Source: Eubacteriales bacterium
GTDB lineage: Bacteria > Bacillota > Clostridia > Lachnospirales > Lachnospiraceae
Assembly (NCBI GenBank): GCA_030531555.1
Contig: JAUNNI010000004.1
Location: 1-64,000 of the forward strand
Direction: 5' to 3'
DNA: 64,000 bases
Positions 17,268-25,326 of this stretch are shown here, piece after piece; the stretch's first letter is position 1, and every line of letters starts with the position of its first letter. The notes under the pieces were generated by a model. It worked only from the letters and a program-made list of their open reading frames with translations. It was not told the DNA's origin and did not search any database. The position numbers and the translations under genes are program-made.

Positions 17268-18173
17268 TTATTTGAAAATTCTGCGAATAGCTACGATATG
17301 ACGATAAGAAGCGTTTCTTGTGATTTTGATACCGCTACTTGGATTGCTTGCATGGATTACGGAATTGTTGCCCATGTAAATTGCAACATGTCCGCTGTAG
17401 CAAATGATATCGCCAGGTCGTGCATTTCTGATACCGCCACTAACAGCGCGTCCAACGCCTCTTAATGCGTAGGAAGAATGTGGAAGGCTATATCCGAAAT
17501 GTCGATAAAGAGCCATTACAAATCCGGAACAGTCGGTTCCTCTTGTGAGACTGGATCCACCATAAACATATGGGTTACCAAGGAATCGTCTTGCGTAAGC
17601 TACAAGATCCTGTCCTTTTGTACTGTTGTTAGAAGCAGTACCATTATCTGTTTTGATGTGTTTTCCAATAACATAACCGATGACATCGCCAACTTTTACC
17701 TTTACCCATTTGGAATTTGTAGTAAGAACCTTTACATTTGCATTTTTTGTAATACTTCCAAGGGCAGTGGAAGAAGTGCTTTTTCCATCACGGATTGTTA
17801 ACTTTTTACTAGCTTTTCCAGCAATTGCATTGGCATAAGGATTTGAAGCAGTACCGTAAGATGTCTGAACATACTGTCCTTTTACATAGCCTTCGATGCC
17901 ACCAACTCTTACTTTAACCCAAGTTTTACCAGATTCTAAGATGGTAATTTTTTTACCTTTTTTCAAAAGTTTTAATTGTTTTGTTTTTTTGCTTTTTCCT
18001 TCACGGAGAGCAAGAGTTCTAGAAGATACTCTTCCGGTCATGGTTGTTGAGTTTGCAGTAGCAGTTGTTGCTGTGGATGCATTTACTTCACTTACAGATG
18101 TTACTGCAGCAACATTAAAGATCATAGCTGCAAGCAAAAGGGAAGTAAGTATTTTTTTCATAGTGTTTCGCAT
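17268..18173 (-). CDS. Secreted NlpC/P60 (C40) cell-wall peptidase with two SH3 domains
   Basis: A 301-residue exported protein. A signal peptide (MKKILTSLLLAAMIFNVAAVTSVSEVNAS) is followed by two bacterial SH3 domains (about 48-105 and 115-176; each has LxxRxGKS...VKVKVGxxxGYV), then an NlpC/P60 domain. The catalytic Cys is in RGTDCSGFV, the first His in SGHVAIYMG and the polar third residue near HASNPSSG. It should cleave D-gamma-glutamyl-diamino acid bonds in peptidoglycan, with SH3 domains binding the wall. AAGGAGG is placed ideally before the ATG at 18173. It is monocistronic; TATAAT about 40 nt upstream could be its -10 box, but no good -35 box is seen. Confidence 0.92.
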   Translation of the reverse strand: MRNTMKKILTSLLLAAMIFNVAAVTSVSEVNASTATTATANSTTMTGRVSSRTLALREGKSKKTKQLKLLKKGKKITILESGKTWVKVRVGGIEGYVKGQYVQTSYGTASNPYANAIAGKASKKLTIRDGKSTSSTALGSITKNANVKVLTTNSKWVKVKVGDVIGYVIGKHIKTDNGTASNNSTKGQDLVAYARRFLGNPYVYGGSSLTRGTDCSGFVMALYRHFGYSLPHSSYALRGVGRAVSGGIRNARPGDIICYSGHVAIYMGNNSVIHASNPSSGIKITRNASYRHIVAIRRIFK

Positions 18174-18311
18174 TTGTTTTCCTCCTTAGATGAATAGACA
18201 TTATTAAGTCTTTTCCATTATAAAAGAGAAATGTGTGTGAATTATGAAGAAATTGAAAAATATTAATAAAAATTTAATTAAACCTAGTATAATATGAAAT
18301 AGAATTGTCAC

Positions 18312-18352
18312 AAAAAAAGGACGAAAAATCGGCATAGATTTTCGTCCTTTTT
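18312..18352. terminator. Terminator of the AAA+ gene, probably bidirectional
   Basis: AAAAAGGACGAAAATC-type arms pair with GATTTTCGTCCTTTTT around GGCATA, with A and T runs on both sides. On the minus strand it ends the CNNM-AAA+ operon 48 nt after the stop. Confidence 0.8.
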
Positions 18353-18399
18353 ATCGTTTATCTAATGATTTTGTTTCAGCTGGCATTTGGGGTCAATTG

Positions 18400-21273
18400 C
18401 TAGTCATAGATATCAATATAACTCTTTGGATTGAGGAAAGCTTCCTCATTGATCTGATAGATACATCGATCGCGATCAAAAGAATCTGGAATATTTCCTT
18501 TGAAAAGGGTATCCCGGAAAGTCATTTCCTGATAGAAGATGGTATCTGGTCTTGTTTTTGCATTGTCCCCTAAGACATAACGAATCTTTTCGAAATCATC
18601 ATCCAGCCATTTTTCCATAAGAGGAATAATCTGTTCCCGGAAAACGCGGCTTAGAGAGATGAAAGGATCTCGATCTGGTGTGGCTAAGAAGAAGCCTTCG
18701 CCAAGCTGATAAGCAGATCCTAAGAAATAAGACAGGCGAAGATTGATAGTAGCCATTAATCGTTCTAAAAGAATACCTTCCACACGCATGCCACGCAGTA
18801 TAGAACTGTCTGGTGCGACAGAACGCACAAAGAAATCCTGGTTGATGGCACCGGTGATGGTGTCTTCTCCTACGATGGAATCGCAGGTAGCTACAATATA
18901 TAAATTGGATGGGAGACGGAAGGTCTCCTTAGAGTATTTTAAAGTGATGGCAGTCTCACTACTGGTGCCTTGACGACGGTTTTCTCTCAACAATACGCTG
19001 GCTTCCCCGAAAAGATGCATCCAGTTGAGATCGACCTCCTCCATCATGACAACGTAACGGCCGCCGGCACAGCGATTGGCGAATTCTTTGAAGATTCCAT
19101 CGCGAATCTGAAAACCATTTTTTCCTTCCATCCAGCCTTCATAGCCATCTCCGCAGATATCTGGATAAGAAACATGAAGGATACGTCCGCTATCCACATA
19201 GTTTTTGTAGGCTTCTAACACATCCGATACCGCTTCGATGTTCATCATATTGCTGTCTTTTCCGTCGATGATACCAACGGCAGTTGTGATGGCTTCGTGG
19301 TATTTTCCCGTTTTTACAGGTCCGCGGATCAAAGTATTTTTTGGATAGAGACGGAAACCTTGTTCACTGCGGTCTGGATGTTCACTCATGACAACTTTTG
19401 GCTCTGTTGGAAAAGCAAAAGCAGGAGCAGCAGTAGTGGCAACAGGAGCAACAGCTGGTGCTGTGTTTGTTTTTGTAACAGGATCAGAATGAGAGCTTCC
19501 TGTCGTTCGACTGACAGAAGAAGAGGCTGCTTTCGGTGTATTCGTGACAATTGGATCATCATCATAAAGATCAACAGCAGGTTTTTCTTCGTAAGAACTG
19601 GAAGCTGTGGAAACATTTTCTATGGCTTCTACGGTCTCCCCAGACTGGCGTCTTTCGTAATTATACAAAGCCTGCTGGACAAAATCTGTGGTGGCAGAAG
19701 CCTCCACTTCGCGGTAAATTACCTGTGGACCGGCAACTTCGGGAGCTTTTTTGTAGATTAGCTTATCGCCCAAAGCAGCAGCGAGAGGATCTTCGGTACT
19801 TTCTGACGGATAATAGTTCTGACAGATGTCTGTATAGTAGGATGCAAAAATCTGCAAAGAAGTGGACATGAGTCCAACGATATTTTCCTCTGTCATGGTC
19901 ATGAAGTCAGCGTAAGCATAACGAACAGAGGCTTTGATTTTATTCCCGCCATTTATCAGATCATAAGGTTCAAGATAGGTTTTTTCCACCTTAAATGGAG
20001 CGGCGGTCATGAGAGTTAACATGTTACATTTGTCCTCTATGTCGAGCATGGCTTCTTCGTGATCCACTTCCGGCAGATTGAGGGCAACCAATATATCAAG
20101 ATTATCTCCTTCCGGAATCGTTTCGATGGAGATGCTGGCATGACAATGGGCATAATTTTCAATATGCAAAACGTCGCAGAATCTTGGAACAATGCGGGAA
20201 TTTCCTTCGTCGAACCAAGAAGCTTTTCTGGCATAACTGAAACTTGGGTACTCTTTTAAAAGGGAGTCTGCAAGCATGTGGAAGGTTGTGATACAGTCCT
20301 CTCCATCTGCGCGAAGGGCGAGAGCAGGTTCTGTACTGTCTTCCATGGAAAATGGATTGCCACCTTGTCTGTTTAAAAAAGCTGCCATGCGGACAAAACC
20401 ATTTGACGCATTTAATTCCACGTAGGATTCGTCCACCAGATGCGCATATTCATGATCCACAAAGTCGGCAATGACATGTAAAGGCATATAGCCAAATATG
20501 GTATAAACATAAGAATTATAATCCAGATTTTCCGGCTCGGGACGTTCTCTGTCTCCATCGAATTCTCCTGGGAAAGAGACACGATAGTATTTGTAGATAT
20601 CACGAAGATAGTTGAAACGATGTCCTCTTTCATCGGCATTACAAATCTGGGTGATTGTGTTGGCATTGACATCCTGCCCGTAAATCTTTTGTGCACGGGT
20701 CTGGACTTCGTACTGCATCAGGAGGATATCATCACTGCTGATGCCTGGATAACGGTAGTATTTCTCATATAAAAGGATCGCGGATGCCATCCAAACGGAA
20801 TCTTCCTGGTTAAAACGGGTTTGAAGACTGCGGTCAATATCATTGACGAGGGCATAGTAGGCATCTTCCATCTCTGGCCAGAGAGAACCGATGGCTTCCG
20901 TAAGCTCTGGATGCAGTTTCAGCTCCAAGGTGGAGTCTGGTGTATTTTTTCCCCAACAAAAGAGATACCACCAATATTCATTTCCATTATAATCGACTTC
21001 TGGATTAAATCCGTTGGCCTCGCCTAAAATAGAAGCAGCGCTGTTGATCACTTCTAAAATATGATCTTCTGTGCTGTGGCCATGAAAAGCCATCTGAATT
21101 AAAGTCGCAGCATGATTGTAGGAAGCGTAGATGGTTTTTAACAGGCCAAGCTGTTCATCAGACAGAGTCTGACTCTCTAAAATATTGCTCCACTGTTCTT
21201 TGCTATAACGGCTTTTGGATTGATAATCCGCTTCATATTCATAATCCCGTTGACGTTGTTTATCCGTTATCAT
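18400..21273 (-). CDS. Large protein with C-terminal McrB-like AAA+ ATPase domain and unrecognised N-terminal region
   Basis: A 957-residue cytoplasmic protein. Residues 1 to about 560 are not recognised; they are acidic, aromatic-rich and apparently helical. A low-complexity Ser/Thr/Ala/Pro linker covers about 565-640. The C-terminal domain resembles McrB-type AAA+: GPVKTGKYH (651-659) is a Walker A with the usual GKT/S changed to GKY, YVVMMEEVDLNWMHLFGE (from 740) is a Walker B ending in EE instead of DE, and LPSNLYIVATCDSI is a sensor-1-like strand. The gene is 18 nt downstream of the CNNM transporter gene and starts after AAGGATC. No McrC-type nuclease partner or restriction methylase is nearby. 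TelA/XpaC genes 2 kb away hint at stress response. Confidence 0.6.
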   Translation of the reverse strand: MITDKQRQRDYEYEADYQSKSRYSKEQWSNILESQTLSDEQLGLLKTIYASYNHAATLIQMAFHGHSTEDHILEVINSAASILGEANGFNPEVDYNGNEYWWYLFCWGKNTPDSTLELKLHPELTEAIGSLWPEMEDAYYALVNDIDRSLQTRFNQEDSVWMASAILLYEKYYRYPGISSDDILLMQYEVQTRAQKIYGQDVNANTITQICNADERGHRFNYLRDIYKYYRVSFPGEFDGDRERPEPENLDYNSYVYTIFGYMPLHVIADFVDHEYAHLVDESYVELNASNGFVRMAAFLNRQGGNPFSMEDSTEPALALRADGEDCITTFHMLADSLLKEYPSFSYARKASWFDEGNSRIVPRFCDVLHIENYAHCHASISIETIPEGDNLDILVALNLPEVDHEEAMLDIEDKCNMLTLMTAAPFKVEKTYLEPYDLINGGNKIKASVRYAYADFMTMTEENIVGLMSTSLQIFASYYTDICQNYYPSESTEDPLAAALGDKLIYKKAPEVAGPQVIYREVEASATTDFVQQALYNYERRQSGETVEAIENVSTASSSYEEKPAVDLYDDDPIVTNTPKAASSSVSRTTGSSHSDPVTKTNTAPAVAPVATTAAPAFAFPTEPKVVMSEHPDRSEQGFRLYPKNTLIRGPVKTGKYHEAITTAVGIIDGKDSNMMNIEAVSDVLEAYKNYVDSGRILHVSYPDICGDGYEGWMEGKNGFQIRDGIFKEFANRCAGGRYVVMMEEVDLNWMHLFGEASVLLRENRRQGTSSETAITLKYSKETFRLPSNLYIVATCDSIVGEDTITGAINQDFFVRSVAPDSSILRGMRVEGILLERLMATINLRLSYFLGSAYQLGEGFFLATPDRDPFISLSRVFREQIIPLMEKWLDDDFEKIRYVLGDNAKTRPDTIFYQEMTFRDTLFKGNIPDSFDRDRCIYQINEEAFLNPKSYIDIYD

Positions 21274-21291
21274 GGTTTGTGATCCTTTCTG

Positions 21292-22593
21292 CTATGGATT
21301 GTCATGAGACTCCGTGTTGGTTCGGATATATACTCTGGCAATCCTGTTTTTGTCCATTTTACGGACGGAATAAAGATAATCGCCTTCCCTTACCGTTTCC
21401 CCTTCTTCTGGGAAATGGTCAAGAAGCTCGATCAAATGACCACCGATGGAGTCATAGTCTTCCGATTCGATATCAGTACCAATAAACTCGTTCAAATCAT
21501 CTAATTTGATACTGCCTTCCACCTCGAATTCATGATCGTTGATTCGCTTGATCATGTCACTTTCTTCATCCAGGTCAAACTCATCACGAATCTCACCGAT
21601 GATCTCTTCAATCAGATCCTCCATGGTGACAACACCTGCGGTACATCCGTACTCGTCTAAAACGATGGCAAATGTGATGGAACGTTTTCGCATCTCTTCC
21701 ATTAAAACGGATGTTTTTTGGAATTCAAAAGTAAAATAAGGCTTTCGAAGGATATCGCGAAGCTCAAAAACTTCCGGACGATGGGTTTCTCTATAGAAAA
21801 ATAAATCTTTCAGGTTAAGCACACCGATTACTTTATCCTTAGTGGATTCATAGATCGGAATGCGGGAATACTGTTCTTCGATGAATAGTCTGGCAAGTTC
21901 CGCATAAGGGGTATCCACAGCAGCAAATGTTACATCAATACGTGGAATCATAATATCCTTTGCCACGGAATCTCCAAAATCTACTACGTTATTGATCAAC
22001 TTTTTCTCTTCTTTTTCAATAACACCATCCTCCTGACTTACATCTACGATTGTTCGAAGCTCCATCTCTGTCATGGTAACCGTCTGGTTTGGATCCAGAC
22101 CGAGAAGGCGGCAAAGACTGTAGCTGATGGTATTTACGATGTAGATCAGTGGGGTAAGAAGCTTGGTCAGGACATAAATTGGTCCGGAATACAGTAAAGA
22201 AAGTCGCTCATTTTCCTTGGTGGCGATGGTTTTTGGTGTGATCTCGCCTAAAATCAGAATCAGGATGGTCAAAACACCGGTGGCGATTCCGATAAATGTG
22301 CTGGCATTTTTGCCAAAACCATAATGGTTGGCAAGATGGATGGCCAAAGTGGTAGTCAAGGAAGACGCACTTAAATTTACGATATTATTTCCAATTAAAA
22401 TGGTACTCAACATCTTCTCAGAATTGGATATGAGAAGAAGCACTCTTTTGGCTCTTGGATTACCGGATTCTGCAAGGCCGCGGATGCGGTGCTTATTAAC
22501 AGTAGTAAGAGCAGTTTCGGCCGAAGAAAAGAAGGCTGATAACAAGAGTAAAATTAATAAGATTATTATTTGGCGTATGGAACTGGGGTCCAA
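21292..22593 (-). CDS. CNNM/CorC-family transporter with CBS pair (hemolysin-related)
   Basis: A 433-residue membrane protein. The N-terminal CNNM/DUF21 domain has an N-terminal membrane segment with SAFFSSAETALTTVN and three further segments up to residue 160. A CBS pair covers about 205-330 (MIPRIDVTFAAVDT..., YGCTAGVVTMEDLIEEIIGEI). A CorC/HlyC transporter-associated domain fills the C-terminus (GSIKLDDLNEFIGTDIESEDYDSIGGHLIELL). The family exports or regulates magnesium or other divalent ions. It is the first gene of an operon with the McrB-like AAA+ protein and is transcribed from a perfect consensus promoter. Confidence 0.9.
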   Translation of the reverse strand: MDPSSIRQIIILLILLLLSAFFSSAETALTTVNKHRIRGLAESGNPRAKRVLLLISNSEKMLSTILIGNNIVNLSASSLTTTLAIHLANHYGFGKNASTFIGIATGVLTILILILGEITPKTIATKENERLSLLYSGPIYVLTKLLTPLIYIVNTISYSLCRLLGLDPNQTVTMTEMELRTIVDVSQEDGVIEKEEKKLINNVVDFGDSVAKDIMIPRIDVTFAAVDTPYAELARLFIEEQYSRIPIYESTKDKVIGVLNLKDLFFYRETHRPEVFELRDILRKPYFTFEFQKTSVLMEEMRKRSITFAIVLDEYGCTAGVVTMEDLIEEIIGEIRDEFDLDEESDMIKRINDHEFEVEGSIKLDDLNEFIGTDIESEDYDSIGGHLIELLDHFPEEGETVREGDYLYSVRKMDKNRIARVYIRTNTESHDNP

Positions 22594-22639
22594 GACATCA
22601 TCTCCTTTTTTGTCATTTTTTTACGTTTTTTCTTCTTAT

Positions 22640-22671
22640 CTGATTATATTTAATCAGGCGATAGATGTCAA
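22640..22671 (-). promoter_or_regulatory. Consensus promoter of the CNNM operon with overlapping palindrome
   Basis: Minus-strand TTGACA (22666-22671), 17-nt spacer, TATAAT (22643-22648). CTGATT-N6-AATCAG (22640-22657) covers the -10 box, so a repressor or structure could act here. Confidence 0.7.
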
Positions 22672-22708
22672 CCAGAGCAAATGGGAAAGAATAACCCTGC
22701 GCCAGGTG

Positions 22709-22737
22709 TTGTTTTTTATCTGTAAATCTCGTATACT
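22709..22737 (+). promoter_or_regulatory. Promoter of the HAD::Gfo fusion / sigma-like / dnaG operon
   Basis: TTGTTT (22709-22714), 17-nt spacer, TATACT (22732-22737), 72 nt before the ATG at 22810. The following genes are closely spaced and may share this promoter. Confidence 0.5.
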
Positions 22738-22809
22738 ATTATGATAGAACTTGTGTACGATTTTGCGAGAAAATTCTTTATTTAATAGATAGAAGAGGAG
22801 ATAATTTTC

Positions 22810-24504
22810 ATGAAAAAATGGCTGCTTTTTGATTTGGATGGAACCTTGACGGATCCCATGATCGGCATCACTTCTGCGGTGAAGTATGCATTGTCTCAGT
22901 ATGGGATTGAAGTGAAGTATTTAAAAGAATTAACTCCATTTATAGGACCACCCCTCAAGGATTCCTTCATGGAATATTATGATTTTTCACAGGAGCAGGC
23001 CATGGAGGCCATCGGCTATTATCGAGAGTACTACGGTCCAAAGGGCCTTTATGAAAATGAAGTTTATCCTGGTATTAAAGATATGCTTGTTCATTTGGAA
23101 CAGGTGGGCTTTGACATGGCGGTTGCCTCCTCAAAACCAACGGAGTATGTGGATCAGATTCTCAGACATTTTGGCCTGAGAGAACATTTTGTTCTGGTGG
23201 TCGGCAGTGAGTTTGATGGTCGTAGAACCAACAAAGCGGATGTCATTGACTATGTTTTAAGAAGAGCGCAGGTAAGACCGCAGGAGGTTCTCATGGTTGG
23301 GGACCGTAAGCATGATATCATCGGCGCAGCAAGCTGTGGGGTGGAATCCATTGGTGTAAGCTATGGATATGGCAGTCGAGAAGAGTTAGAAGAAGCCGGA
23401 GCCAGCCATGTGGTGGAGTCGGTGGAAGATCTGCATAAAAAGATTCTTTCTATTCTGGCGAAAGAGAAGGAGGAAAAGGAGACTGTTCAGGTGAGAAAGT
23501 ATCGTAGAGATGAACAACTTCAGATGGAGGCACAGTCCTTTGGAAATTCTGTGAAGCTGGCAATCGTAGGATGTGGAAAACAGGCAGAAAAATTCTTCCA
23601 GGCCAACCGCTTCCATCGACAGATGGAGATTTTGGCAGTTTGTGGAAAAAGCATGCAGGAAGCCATGGAGTTTGCTGCCCGAAAGGGAAGAATGTATTAT
23701 TCGGATGATCTTAATGCACTGGCAGATTGGGACGGTGTCGAAGCGGTTTATATTGCTTGTGGCTTAAAAGAACGATACGAGACAGCAGTTCGTATGTTGG
23801 AAGCCGGCAAACATCTTCTGATAGAAGCGCCGATGGCAGAGAGCCATGAAGAGGTGGAGAAGCTTTACCAGCTGGCAGAAGAGAAAAATGTGATTTTGAT
23901 GGAAGCCATTCCTTCCATTTATGCCCCTGCCTTTGAAAAAATGCTTCCTTATCTTCGTTCCATTGGAAAGGTGCGTCATGCCACCTTACATCATTGCCAC
24001 TATGATATGGCTTATGAACAGTGGAAGCGTGGAATCGTTATGGAGGCTTTTGATCCGGAATACAGTGGCGGTGCCATGATGGAAATGGGTGTTTATCCTG
24101 TGGCTGCCATGATACGTCTTTATGGAACACCGGATCATGTCATGGCAAATGGAGTGAAATTATCCAATGGAATCGATGTCAGTGGCAGTATTCTCATGGC
24201 TTATGAAGACATGACGGCGCAGGTGATTTATTCAAAGATTTCTGAATCTGCCATGCCAAGTCAGCTGCAAGGGGAAGAAGGATCCATGTTGATTGGCGAG
24301 ATTGATAACATTAAGGATTTGAAGATTTGCAGACGCAAGGTGGATCAGTCCATCCATTTTGAACAGTCTGATAATATTATGCACCATGAAACCGATCATT
24401 TTCTTCGCATGATCCGCACTGGCATGGGCATGGAAGAATGTAAAAAAATCAGTCTTGCAACCATGAAAGTATTGGAAGAAGCAAGAAAACAGTTGGATTA
24501 TTAA
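22810..24504 (+). CDS. Fusion of HAD phosphatase and Gfo/Idh/MocA oxidoreductase-like domains
   Basis: A 564-residue two-domain protein. Residues 1-215 form a HAD phosphatase of the phosphoglycolate phosphatase/PpaX type: LLFDLDGTLTD (nucleophile Asp8, Asp10), ASSKPTEYV with motif II/III residues, and MVGDRKHDIIGA (motif IV). After a charged linker (216-245) comes a Gfo/Idh/MocA Rossmann domain with VKLAIVGCGKQAEK (GxGxxA, about 248-260) and the C-terminal alpha/beta domain. In this family EKP carries the catalytic lysine; here it is LIEAPMAE with Ala340 (codon GCG). Dehydrogenase activity is therefore doubtful. The substrate is unknown; joining suggests a sugar-phosphate sensing or repair role. 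Confidence 0.8.
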   Translation: MKKWLLFDLDGTLTDPMIGITSAVKYALSQYGIEVKYLKELTPFIGPPLKDSFMEYYDFSQEQAMEAIGYYREYYGPKGLYENEVYPGIKDMLVHLEQVGFDMAVASSKPTEYVDQILRHFGLREHFVLVVGSEFDGRRTNKADVIDYVLRRAQVRPQEVLMVGDRKHDIIGAASCGVESIGVSYGYGSREELEEAGASHVVESVEDLHKKILSILAKEKEEKETVQVRKYRRDEQLQMEAQSFGNSVKLAIVGCGKQAEKFFQANRFHRQMEILAVCGKSMQEAMEFAARKGRMYYSDDLNALADWDGVEAVYIACGLKERYETAVRMLEAGKHLLIEAPMAESHEEVEKLYQLAEEKNVILMEAIPSIYAPAFEKMLPYLRSIGKVRHATLHHCHYDMAYEQWKRGIVMEAFDPEYSGGAMMEMGVYPVAAMIRLYGTPDHVMANGVKLSNGIDVSGSILMAYEDMTAQVIYSKISESAMPSQLQGEEGSMLIGEIDNIKDLKICRRKVDQSIHFEQSDNIMHHETDHFLRMIRTGMGMEECKKISLATMKVLEEARKQLDY

Positions 24505-24546
24505 TAAAGATCATTCGAATCGTAACAGATAGAAGGGAGAGAGAAG

Positions 24547-25323
24547 ATGGCTGGACAGATGGAATTTATGGAAGCAATTCAGGAACTCTTACGAATTGCA
24601 CAGACCAATGGAAATCAGCTCTCCATGGATGAGATTACAAACTATTTTATGGATATGGAGCTGGATGACAAAAAACTGGATTTCATATGCAAATATTATG
24701 AAGCGCAGGGGATTGTCATTTTAAATCGTGTGGAAAAACTGGAGGAGGATTTGATTGAAGAAGAGATCCTAACCAAGGAAGATCCTCTGGATAATGAGAT
24801 GGTTGCCATCTATATGAAGGAAGCGAAAAACGCCAAAACTCTTACCGAGGAGCAAATGGAATCCATGGTGGTACTCATGCTAGATGGGGATGAAATGGCG
24901 AAAGAAAGTCTGGTGGAAGCCAATCTTTCTCTGGCCATAGAAACAGCGAAGAACTATAAGGGAAAAGGTATGCTGTTAAGTGATTTGATTCAGGAAGCCA
25001 ATATTGGTCTGATGATGGCAGTGGCAACTTATGAGCCGGAATCCGATGCCGGAATCCTTGCATATATCCGCGGCATGATGCAGAAGCAGATTGAGGAATC
25101 TTTGGAGGAATACAACAGTTCCACCCGCTCTGCCATGAAAATGGCCACAAGAATCAATGAACTCAATGATGTTGCCACAGCATTTGCCAAGGAATATGAC
25201 AGAGAGGCAAAACCAGAAGAACTGGCAAAGCGCATGGGCATATCGGAAGAAGAGGTTCGTGAGCTGATGAAGGTATCTTTGGATGCTATTGCCTTTGTGG
25301 ATGAAAGTAAAATGGGGAATTAA
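24547..25323 (+). CDS. Sigma-70 paralogue lacking region 4
   Basis: A 258-residue protein clearly related to the RpoD encoded at 40095-41201. The N-terminal 1.1-like segment (ITNYFMDMELDDKKLDFICKYYEAQGIVILN) matches [17 protein letters not shown] RpoD sequence, region 1.2 reads MVAIYMKEAKNAKTLTEEQ, region 2.1-2.2 reads DEMAKESLVEANLSLAIETAKNYKGKGMLLSDLIQEANIGLMMAV, and a region-3-like helix-turn-helix follows (KPEELAKRMGISEEEVREL). The protein ends there: regions 3.2 and 4 are absent. The region 2.3-2.4 residues of RpoD ([17 protein letters not shown]) are replaced by GILAYIRGMMQKQIEESL, losing the promoter-melting aromatics. Only 3 nt separate it from dnaG. It may bind core polymerase without recognising -35 elements. 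Confidence 0.78.
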   Translation: MAGQMEFMEAIQELLRIAQTNGNQLSMDEITNYFMDMELDDKKLDFICKYYEAQGIVILNRVEKLEEDLIEEEILTKEDPLDNEMVAIYMKEAKNAKTLTEEQMESMVVLMLDGDEMAKESLVEANLSLAIETAKNYKGKGMLLSDLIQEANIGLMMAVATYEPESDAGILAYIRGMMQKQIEESLEEYNSSTRSAMKMATRINELNDVATAFAKEYDREAKPEELAKRMGISEEEVRELMKVSLDAIAFVDESKMGN

Positions 25324-25326
25324 ACT

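Noticed and set aside
18400..21273. McrBC-type restriction system
   Set aside because: No McrC nuclease gene, altered Walker motifs and a non-McrB N-terminus; kept only as McrB-like.
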